Assembly: GCA_014607495.2 (NCBI GenBank)
Contig: CP053167.1
Location: forward strand, 8,990,001-9,054,000
Direction: 5' to 3'
Source of the DNA: Carposina sasakii
Lineage: Eukaryota; Arthropoda; Insecta; Lepidoptera; Carposinidae
Length of the DNA: 64,000 nt
Both the position numbers and the translations under genes were made by a program. Below the pieces are notes generated by a model. The model worked only from the letters and a program-made list of their open reading frames with translations, did not search any database and had not been told where the DNA came from. Below, in pieces: positions 12,301 through 24,300 of the stretch. Each line of letters begins with the position of its first letter. Positions within the stretch are counted from its first letter, which is position 1.

Positions 12301-15300
12301 TTAAAACGAAGCACAGTACAGACTCGAGGTATAGCATAACTCGGGCGAGGGGATTGTGCTCGCGTTCGGCAGCTATGCGTAGTGCTGTTGCTTCGCCTAG
12401 GTAGTATCTGTGAAGGTAAAGTAGTTTCTTGAGTGTCTTGTTACTAATATTGCAAAAGCAATTATACTTAGACGCAAAAGTTTTATAAATATAGCTGTTC
12501 ATTTATATAAATTTGTGATAAGTAACGACAGTAGTAAAGTAATTTCAACATTGCTTTTGCAAGATACGTCATAAGGAGGCGTTACGCGTATCAAAGAGCG
12601 ATTGTCAGGATAAAGTCCTCCAGAACGGCAAACCGTATTTCGAGAGATCAGCTTTCTAATGTCCAGAATCACGCCTGTATCCCTTACGGGGTAGGCAGAG
12701 CACCAAGGGCCGATAGAACCACATGGTGCCACTTCTGACCAAATTTTGACGGTATAGTTGAGATGTACAAGTTCGGTTAGTAGTGACAGGTGGTCAGCCC
12801 ATCGCCTACAAAACACCAAACTTGTCCAGCAAACTTCATAGTAAATCCCAGTGGCGATCAGATCTGGTACCAGTATGGAATCACTATTTATCTTTGGAGC
12901 AGTAATGAAGTTGTCTTTGGATACTCACTGATGGTCCCGTTCCTCGTCCGACAGAGTATCGGCCGGCAGTCGCTCGAAGTACGAGTAGTAGATGGGGGTC
13001 TGTCCGGAGGCCGTCCGCTCGTGGTTGGTGGCTGCCACCTCCCCACTCTGCAGGTAACGGTTATCGATTTATTACATATTGCCGCAAAAAATGATAAAGT
13101 TTTTTTTTGTAAAGTCCATGGAGAAGGTATAAAAGAGGAGGTGGGACTGAACTGAGTCATGTGGCAATCGTGAGGCCATGACGTCATGATAGGGGCGGAG
13201 CTTCAGGGCCAGTGTGTGTAACGCAGTAGCTGTATCCACACGCTTATGCAAGTAGTTTGGCTAGTCACAACAAAATGGTTTCTATGTAAATGGGCAGGGC
13301 TACAGTGTTAGGATGCTCCCCTATTTGCTCACCGTCCCATACTTCACCCGCGCTCAACGGCATACTATTTTTGTATGAAAATATACTTACCCGCTGCCCC
13401 TTTTTTTATTTCTTCTCCATGGTAAAGTCTAAAAACTTTTACTTGTAAATATTACTTATTGTAGGTAAAATATATTTCACATAGATCAATGCGATATTAA
13501 AATTTATCTTGCATTCTTTATTGTACACACTTTATTGTGCAAACCCAAGCAAACAATTATATTTAAACTTTTAGAAAAAGTATTATATTAGTGTTCGTTC
13601 GTGTAGTTTAAACTTACTGTAGCCCATGAGCGCTATAAATGAAAAAAAATGTCAAATAGGTTCGAATTTATATAAAAGCTAAATACTCATAGAAGTTACT
13701 TTTAACACATTAACTTTTTCCAAGTAATTTAGTAATTAAAGACGGGAACACAAAGCAAAGTGATCGTTGTGTACGCCTTTATCCCTTACGGGGGACGTAC
13801 CTGCGGCGCGCGGTGCGGCACGAGGCGGCGGCGCACGCCGCGCTGGGCGGCACATTATAAGGTAAGGGACGTACCTGCGGCGCGCGGTGCGGCGGGGGGC
13901 GGCGGCGCACGCGGCGCTGGGCGGCACATTGTAAGGTAAGGGACGTACCTGCGGCGCGCGGTGCGGCGGGGGGCGGCGGCGCACGCGGCGCTGGGCGGCA
14001 CATTGTAAGGTAAGGGACGTACCTGCGGCGCGCGGTGCGGCGGGGGGCGGCGGCGCACGCGGCGCTGGGCGGCACATTGTAAGGTAAGGGACGTACCTGC
14101 GGCGCGCGGTGCGGCGGGGGGCGGCGGCGCACGCGGCGCTGGGCGGCACATTATAAGGTAAGGGACGTACCTGCGGCGCGCGGTGCGGCGGGGGGCGGCG
14201 GCGCACGCGGCGCTGGGCGGCACATTGTAAGGTAAGGGACGTACCTGCGGCGCGCGGTGCGGCGGGGGGCGGCGGCGCACGCGGCGCTGGGCGGCACATT
14301 ATAAGGTAAGGGACGTACCTGCGGCGCGCGTTGCGGCGCGGGGCGGCGGCGCACGCGGCGCTGGGCGGCACATTGTAAGGTAAGGGACGTACCTGCGGCG
14401 CGCGGTGCGGCGGGGGGCGGCGGCGCACGCGGCGCTGGGCGGCAAATTGTAAGGTAAGGGACGTACCTGCGGCGCGCGGTGCGGCGGGGGGCGGCGGCGC
14501 ACGCGGCGCTGGGCGGCACATTGTAAGGTAAGGGACGTACCTGCGGCGCGCGGTGCGGCGCGGGGCGGCGTCGCACGCGGCGCTGGGCGGCGTCGCTGAG
14601 TCTCGCTAGCGGTACGCGCACCACGACGCGCGCGCGACATCTCCGCTCCACCACTGCGGGGAAACCAACGCATATACATGGTCACATCTGTCGTAGAACC
14701 GATGGACGACCCCCTGATTAGATTACCTAATTCGCAACAGCAAAGACGAAGCAGCGCGATCGCAATAATTGAGACTATGTGTGTGCGCGTAACGAGCGCT
14801 CGTCGTCCGCCCGCGCCCCGCACACACATATTCTCAATTTTCGCTAACGCTTTGCTTCAGCTCTGCTATTGTAAGTTACGTAATCAGGGGCGGGTTCTCT
14901 AATGGAGACCGCGCCTCAGAAAGCGTAGCGTTGGACGCCCTCCGGTCAGACGGACCGATGACTTGAAGAGGGTGCAATAAAAATCTCACTATAATATTGA
15001 CCAGAGGGGAAAGCACGAATCTCTCGATAGTCCGTAACGTATAACGTATATCTCGATAGTCAAACTTTCAAATCACATAGATTTTGCTACCGTGTCGTTA
15101 GCGTTACGCCGCGTAAAAAGGCTCGTGCTTACCCCACTGATACTACATATTGTATTTTACCACTCACTGACATTTTTATGGCTCACTTTTTATAACTTTA
15201 TATTTTGCTTGATTGATTGATTATTATTATATTCATTGTTTTTCCAAATTACTTATAAGCAGACTGTATTATGAATACTTTGATGTAAAAAAAATGCTCT

Positions 15301-18300
15301 GGTGTCTATAACACAGGAAATCCTAGCTTAGACACCAGAATGATCTATTAATGTACAAAATACTTACACATAATAATTTTATAAATTTGTATAACTACTG
15401 TCTGTACATACCGTGTCAAATAAGAATAAACGTTTATTATTATTATTATTATATTAATTTCACCTAAATTTTCCTAGAACAATTTTAACGGTATATAATA
15501 AGATACTCACGATTAGAACAGGCTTCCTCCAACCGCTCAGTTCTCTCAGACTTGACTCCCGAGCCCACATCGGCCTCTGCCCGCACAAACCGCTCGCCCA
15601 GCAACTTGTCGCCCGGCAACTTGTCCAGTTTGTCTTCCGGCAGACGGTCCAATTTATCTCCCGATAAACGGTCCAATTTCGACATACTCTCCGTCGAAAG
15701 GCGTTCAATTTTCGCCATGTTTTCTGTCGAAAGACGATCGATTTTCGATATACTTTCCGTTGAAAGTCTATCCATTTTCGACATGCTTTCCGTTGAAAGC
15801 CGTTCCATTTTCGCCATGTTCTCGCCGGAGAGTCTGTCGCTTTTATCACTTCTGTCATGTTTATCACTAAGGCGCTCGTGCGGTTTGTCGACCGACATCC
15901 GTTCGTGTTTGTCCGTGGAATGCCGATCGTGGGGTCTCTCCGAGCTCCGTTCGACCGAGAGTCGATCGGAGGCGCCGGACAGTCGATCCGAGGAGCGATC
16001 GCTGGAGGCTCGTTCGCTGGACCGATCCGAGTGGGACAGTCGGTCGGAGGGCAGTCGCTCGCTCGCCCGGTCGTGCGCCGTGCGCTCGAGCGAGCGGTCG
16101 GGTATCCGGTCGTTGGAGGTGGTCTCTGTGAGGATGCGGGTGGTCCGCTCGGGGTCTTTCCTGTCGGTTCTGTCATGTCGGTCGGTCGGGGGGGACAGTC
16201 GGGAAAGCGCCTCGTCGCGCCGTCGCCGTTCTTCGTCCCCTTCTGGCGCCGTCACCTCTATAACGGTGACTTGCGCCTTCGCTTTTCCTTTGCCTCCCTT
16301 TCCTTTGCCTCCTTTACCTCCCTTCCCGCCACCCTCATCGCCCTTCTTTGGCGTGAAGACCTGGCAATAACAGGATAAAATGTATAAAATGTTCATCACA
16401 TCATTAAAATAATCAGTACAGGAAATTTATAGACATATCGCTGCAACAAAGCACTACTCCATTCGCTTTTCTGGATAGCTAAAGACACACTCCAAAATAA
16501 CACTTCTTATATGGATTTACTTATGCAAACGGAAACCATTCCACACAAAAAGAAAAATAAAATTTTAACCAAAACATCAGAGTTTACATGTTACATAGAA
16601 AGCCCATACTTAAAAGCTTCCATGTCGTAGTATCAAAGCTTTTGTGTAAATTGGTCTCTGTTTCAAAAGCAGGTCCATATCATAGGTATCTGTAAGTTAT
16701 CAGAGAAAAACGTCGGCATCTTCAATACCAAAATCTATAGCAACTATAGTTTCTGTTTTCATAGATATGTGCAAATGTATAGATACCAAAGTATTGCCCA
16801 TGCATTGGTCATGGAAGGTCAAGTCAGGGCTGGCTTACCTTTCTAAATATATGCGTCTTCGAGTCTGTAATCAGCTGAGCGGGCAGCGCGGCGGGCGGGG
16901 GCGCGGGCGGCGCGGGCGCGGGCTCGGGCCGCGGCTTGCGCGGGCGCCCGCGCTTCTTCTTAGCGGGACGCTCTTCTGTACGCGGCTTCGGCGGCCGGCC
17001 GCGTTTGACGCCCGTCGTGACCGTGGTTGGGGGGGATGACGGCTAGAGTAGAACGATATAAATAAATATACTAGCTGACCTGGCGAATTTTGTCCCGCAT
17101 GAAAGACAATGGCAACAGTCTCCTTTGCCTTTCATTCGTTTTTGAGGATTTTCCCGACGGCGACGATTCCATTCATCCATTACAAGTTCGGAAATCATAT
17201 TACTAGTAAAAACAATGGCTGCATGGATATAGTCTCCTTTGCCTTTCCTTCATTTTTGGGGAATTTCCCGATGTTTCCCAATATCTTTACCATCCACCAC
17301 AAACTCAGAAATATTATAGCTATAAATATCTGACGATAAAATAGTAGGGTACCTAAGTATAAAAAATTTCAAATACCGAGATTGACCAATCCTACTAATA
17401 TTATAAATGCGAAAGTTTGTGAGTATGAATGGATGTTTGCTACTCTTTCACGTAATAACGGCTAGAGCGATTTTAATAAAATTTGGAGTTAGCCGACACC
17501 CTGGATTAACAAATAGGCTACTCTTTATCCCGGGAAAATATTGTTATCCCAGATAATTTCGACATATTGTTTTTTCAGCAATTCATGCGGATGAAGTCGC
17601 GGGCGTCCACTAGTCAATCATAAGTCACAGTAGGTAAACAGATACTATACAAGTTGTAACTTCTAAAATCGACACGCAGGTAAGGTACAGTCAGAATCAA
17701 AAGTCGATAAACACATTCAGATTTCCAAAATCACTGAACACTATACAGAGTGTAAAAAGACAACGATGTTTTTTAATACCTCGTATTCTTTGTAAGGTTA
17801 CAACCATTTTCTTCTATGGAACCAACCTTGGGAAACGACAAAAGAATTATGAAAAAATACTGTAATTTTATTGAAAGCAATGTATTCGTTTAATGCGCAA
17901 AGTAAAAAATGTACCTACAAAACTAATATTATAATAACATTTTGACATGGTATCTCTGAAAAAAATGTTTTTTAACCGATTTCAGATAGATTTATGTAAA
18001 AAAAATTATAATATTAATGTAACTTTGGACCTCAATATCTTGGAAACCCGTGGTTTTCCAGGGGTGCTTCCATAGAAAAAAAAATTATCGTGATGTTACA
18101 AAGAATACGAGATATTAAAAGAACAAAGTTGTCTTTTTACACCCAGTATAACACATAAATCACTTAACGAGTTAGGCGCCAGTATTGAATGAACATCATT
18201 AAAGTTCAAACTACTCGTCAAAAGTCACTGCACACGATTTTGTCAAAAATTGCTGATCGTTATAATATCCAAAAACATCATAACATTTAATTTTAAGAAT

Positions 18301-21300
18301 TTGTAGGATTATATTAATTACAGATTGTTACTTGTTTTGTTAGCCAAATAAAAAAATAAGTTTATCAAAAGTCACTGAACAATATAAAATGCTTGTTTTG
18401 GTTATCTAGTGTCAATCACAGCTATGTCCAAAAATAACTTGACATCATAAATGACAAAAGTTACTAAACATTACTTTTGTTTCTTTGGTTGGAGGTTTAA
18501 CGCGGCTCCGATGCTGTCAGCAGCAGCATGCACAGCACATTCATTAGACTGCCCACTCTTGCACACTTTTGGAGGTCCAACGCGAATACGGCTCTGGCGC
18601 TGTGCCGTTCTTTTCATATTTCGTAGTAAAGATTCATTTTGTTTAGTGACCTTTGAGATAAACGATGGTATGATATATCTATATTTTGACAAAAATTTGT
18701 ATAGAGACTTTAAAGACGAAGAATATTATGCTTTTTTGAATATAATTTTGTTTAGCGACTTTTGAAAAGTGATGGTCACCTACTTATGGCCTTTTAAGAT
18801 AATCATTCAATTTTGGCGCTTGTCATGTTGGGCGATTTATGTATAATATGGTGTTCAGCTGTTTTGAAAATCTAAATGTGGTCATCAACTTTTGATGCCG
18901 ACTGTACCACAGCGCAATATTACAAATATTTAAACGTCCATATTTATAATACGAGTACTACCAAGCGACATTTGTACCGCTTCATACTTTATTAAACTTG
19001 GTAAACATTACTCGAATTTAGCTAAGAGTAAGTGTTAGCAGTGGGTACTCTGCATTACGTTAACTCGTTCGGGTTAACAAAAAAAGTAAATAAATAAAGA
19101 AATCTTTGCTACAATATTTTTCAATGGTTGAGGAGGATGAAAGTTTGGGTAAACGACTACGTATATACTTACGTATATCAAAATTAAGAAGAGTCAAATT
19201 AAATAGGAAATTTTATGAGGGGCGCCATGTAATATTTTTCATCGACATTTATAAAGTTACGATATATTTTTATTTTTAGGGTTCCGTACCTCAAAAGGAA
19301 AAAACGGAACCCTTATAGGATCACTTTGTTGTCCGTCTGTCCGTCCGTCCGTCTGTCAAGACCCTTTTTCTCAGGAACGCGTGGAGGTATGAAGCTGAAA
19401 TTTATATCAATTACTCAGGTCTACTGTCCCTTGAAGCTGTGAAAAAATCAAACTTCTAAGCCAACGCAATCAAAAGATACAGCCGTTTATGCCGCAAATT
19501 TTCGACACTTGCAAGGGAATCAAAACCTACAGGGTGCTTCCCGTGAACTCAGAATCTTGAAATTTGGTACGAAGCAACGTCTTATAGCATAGATAAAGGA
19601 AAAATTACGAAAACCATAAATTTTTAGTTACATCACATAATATTTTTTTTTCAATAATTTTAAACTTACTACCCATTTCCTCATAAACGCGTAGAGGTAT
19701 TAAATTGAAATTCATACCAAATACTCAGGTCTATAATACCTTTAAGCTGTAGCAAAATCAAACTTCTATGTCAACGCAATCAAAAGAAACAGCAATTTAA
19801 GCTGCATATTTTGAAACTCGCAAGTACTCACAAGGGAATCAAAACCTAAAGGGTACTTCAAGTCGACCTAGAATCTTGAAATTTGGCATGAAGCAACGTT
19901 TTATAGCACACATAAAGGAAAAATTCCGAAAACCTTAAATTTTTAGTTACATTACAAAATATATATTTTTTAATAAATTTAAGGTCTGGTTCAAATTTAA
20001 TACTTAATTAATATTTTTGAACCAGATTTCTAAATAGTGACTAAAAAACTTAGTAAATAAATAACTTAAAATTAGTAAATAAAAGAACTTTCGCAAGTCT
20101 GCTGCAAGGCTAGTATAAGTGTTTCAGTTATATTATAGATAAATGATATGTGTTAATATAAAATAAAGGATTACTTAAACGATAAAGAGATCTTTGTCTT
20201 AAATTTATGCTCCTCCATCTTTCCCCATTGTAATGTTATGAATTTCATTTTGCAATAAAAATACCATAGTTATGACTCGATTGTCGTAATGAACGAACTT
20301 TGTAAACCTTGCAGGTTTGTACGGAACCCTCGGTGCGCGAGTCCGACTCGCACTTGGCCGGTTTTTTTTTCACTGGAGTTACTTACTTGGTCTTTTTCTA
20401 TTAAACAAGTATTAAATACTCATTGATTAATAACGATATCAATTCAACGAACATTTACAATTCCAAAGAACTGAACTTTTTCAAAAAGGTCATTGTACAT
20501 TCATTCAATCAACGACTCTAAAGTTCAATGTCATTTCATTTAATAATTTATTGTGTGATTATATTTAGATATGCGTACGCTAAGAACTTGAACTTTTTGA
20601 ACTAGTTGAACACACATAAGTACATCCTTATTTATTGATAGGTTAGGTAGTTAAGTTAGATTTAAATTCTTGTCAACCATTAAAACGTAACCATTATGCC
20701 ACGAAAATCCAGTGCGCTCGAAATGTCAGGTCGATTCTGACCGTCACACTTAAAACTTAAAATTTATTTTGTATGTTCCTGTCCCATGGCCGAGACAAAA
20801 ATGGCCAGGTAGAACAAATTTTAAGTTTATCACTAAATGTAGACTAGTGTAAGTAACTCCGACCCGATAAAAATGGGATGAGGGCAGACAGAATCGACTA
20901 CACTGAGGTTAAAAGAAGTGTTCTTACCGCATTATTTCCCGCGGGTGCGTCGTCATCGCTGGTGGACACGCGGTTGGCGATGGATCGCCGCCGCCGCACG
21001 CCCGGCGACGATGAAGAGGCGCCCGAGTCCTCGGATAGATCCGAAATTGGACTCTGGAGAGAAGAATTTTAGGTTAATTTAGACTTGTTATTTCAGTTGT
21101 TAGACAGTTAGTTTTAAATAAAATGTATCTGATCTATAGTCAAAAGTTTTTGGATGAGTACTTCCACAGGTTAATAACGCTTTACAGATGCTGTCGATTT
21201 TAATCGCCACACTTAAACCTAAATTTAAAATTAGTCCTGCCTGTCCCTTGCTGTCGCAACCAATTACATTAAGAATGGAGGGGCACAGACAATTTAATTT

Positions 21301-24300
21301 ATAGTTTATGTTTATGCGTGAACTTGAGAATCAACCACAATGCCTATTTAAAAACAAAAAGACAGTTTTATAGTAAACTATTTAACTTATTATATTACAT
21401 AAAAGGACCAGTGGTAAGCACGAGCCATAACTTTTGCGGCTCAAAAATAACTTTTACAAAAGTTTTTTATTTCAAATACACCGGATGAAAACACTACACA
21501 GTGCAGATCGGTTACATAATGCCTAAGTATCGACTAATTAGCTAGAAACTTAGTAACACGATACTCAGGGAATGCGCAGTGTGCATACTGCAGTATACAT
21601 AGATGTTAAGTTATGCTGTGTCCGCACGTAAGTAACCAAAGCTTTCAAGTTTGCTGGCGACATTTCGGGTTACATGTTGCTGAATATCGTATGCTTACGC
21701 ATAAACCATTTTGTTATGGGAACTTAATAATGAATATTTTAATATACAAGATGTAACAAGGAGGGTATGTAAAGCGAAATTCTATGAATATATAGCCAAT
21801 TATGCACAAAGTTTAATATTCGAAATCCTATTTTTCACGCATTTTCAACACACTAGGTAGGTAGTACAGATATAAGTATGTCCATACTATCTGGATATTT
21901 TCTCCAGATGCTAAACATTACGATTTTATACCAACCCTTTAGCTACACCCTGTATAGAAAATAACCAATCATTTGGTCAAATAAAACGATCGTATGGCAT
22001 GACAAAAACATACATACGCCCCAAACGTCAAAACTTTGCTACTACAGAAGTGATCGATGACAAGAGCCTTAAAGCAACTTGCATCCCTGAATATGACTTC
22101 GATTATTGCAACGTAGACAGACATAGACTTAATAGAAATATTCAATATTGCCTGCGATATTGTTATTGGCCAAGACAGCGAGAGATGGCTCGCTATCCTA
22201 CGTGTGTTAATAGAGTTGAATACATCAGCAAGATTGAACATACTCGTAATACGAGTAGATCAGTCATTCGTTCAACTGAATGGGGGGATTATAATGCTAT
22301 CTATTCACAAAATAGTTCAGTAAGTTGGTTTAAGTAGATGAAACTTTTTAGAAAAAAGCATTGGTTTGCGTTAAACCGTCTACATTCTAGCGTCACATAG
22401 ACCAAAAGAAGAGATATTGTTATGGGTCTTTTGTGCATGGTCTCAGTAGGTATGTCCTTAATTAGTTAGAATGAAACCTCAAATTTAATCATAACTAATC
22501 CTCCTACCAATTTACTTCTGTAGTTGGCGTCACTCCATATTACTAAAGAAATTGAATTAGCTTCGTAGAGTCATCTGGGGGAGGCCTACGTCCAGCAGTG
22601 GACTGAGCTGCAAGAACTTACCGGCTTCTTCTTAAAATGCTCCAAAGCCTCATGCAGGTCACCATTGTCGGCAAACGTCTGCGCCGGAGGTGGGGCAAAG
22701 TTGTGCAGTCCCCACGACGACGGTTGCTTCGGCGACTGGCGTTGCTCGGGCGACGGGCGCGCGGGTTCGGGCGACTGCCGCACCGGCGCTGGTGGCGGCA
22801 CCGTCGACTCGGCTGATGACGACTCGGATTCGGAGTCGGATTGTGATGATGACGAGCTCGGCGAGCCGGCCGAGCCGAGTGGGGATATGCTGGAAGGAGA
22901 CGGATGATGTAGACTTTATGTTGAGCAACTTTAAGCTGTAAACAAATCGGCTATTAAAATATGACAAACTCGCGACCGTCAGTTTTATAAGAGATTTTTC
23001 CTAGACAAAACCTAAGAAGAGAACATTCAGATACAGGCAAAATCAGTTGCCTCAACTGCCTGCCTGTTTACATATATAATAATAATAAAAATATATTTCC
23101 GGTCGTGTAGAGCGTTTGAACAATAAACGCTTTAAGAGTCATGAATAAGTGAAATTTTAAGAGTTTTATTGTAAGGGAGAGAACTGAAACGATAAACAAA
23201 GATATGCGCATTTAATAAGAGCTAAACATGCATATAAAAATAAAAATCTAGTTAAATATAAAAGTACAGCTAATCACATAGTGCTACTATAAAACTGAAT
23301 ATTCTAGGTAAAGTATGCAACGAAACATTATTTATGCAGAAATCGGTAGATTTGAAAAGCATAATAATGTAAATTAAGGTCTAAGGGCCCATTCACACCA
23401 AGTTTACACACCTTAGGTCTATCTAGATATCTTAAGTCGTACAAGCTATTATTGAAATCTGATGTTCATGTTTTTTTAAGTTTATCAGCCAAAATTTGCG
23501 TCGAATAGCAGACAAGAACCTAGTGTGAATGGACCCCAAAGATGTATGTATACAGACACACACGATATTGGTCCTCCAAGTAAACAAAATAGAGCCTTAG
23601 ACAATCATTTTACAATCAACGGTAAACCAATATCGAACAAGTCTGCGTATTATTAAAAAAGGGAATAAAACTGAAAATTGAAACTGACAATACTAACGGC
23701 TCAAGTCCGGTGGTGGTGGGGGGAACCTCGTCCTCGCTCTCCGACAGCAGCAAGGACTTCTCCTTCACCACACCGCTGTGGAAACAAACATACCTGATAT
23801 AGAACTGCCTAGCTATGGAATCTCTATTATCATCCTACAGTCCTTGTATGATGTAGAACTGCATTTGGATGCGTAAGATATAGCTATAGCTTTAAAGAAA
23901 CTTGAATGCCTTAACCGCTGGGGTAGAGATATCTTAAATTGATTTCCAGGTTTAAGCATAAAACTCGGTTTTCATTTATAATATAGGTATAGCCAAGATA
24001 GAAGTCTGACAAGCGGTGATTATTAGCCCAGTGGTTAAGACGTGCACCTTCCAAGCGGGAGGCGTAAGTTTGATCCCAGTCACGGGCCTGTACCAATGAA
24101 TTTATTTCATGTACAGATTTAAATGTTGTGAAATTGTCACTTAGCTCGTGCCTCGGAAAGCACGTAAAACCGTTGGTCCTGCGCCTGATCTCTCTCCGGT
24201 CGTGTCGGCTTTCTGTCCCATCGGACTATGAGAGTGAGGAATAGAGAGTGCATCTGTGTTCGCGCACACACTTGTGCACTATAATATCTCCTGCGTACCT

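Noticed and set aside
13736..14829. Several long minus-strand open frames rich in Arg, Pro and Ala
   Set aside because: They are produced by the stop-poor 74-bp minisatellite read in different phases. Only the 14541-14653 exon part is supported by splice phase and family similarity.
15552..16378. Long plus-strand open frames opposite the large lilli exon
   Set aside because: Antisense shadows: the minus-strand exon has correct splice sites, matching phases on both sides and the coding repeats.
22000..22337. 112-codon plus-strand frame
   Set aside because: No recognisable content and no codon bias; it lies in an intron of the minus-strand gene between decayed elements.
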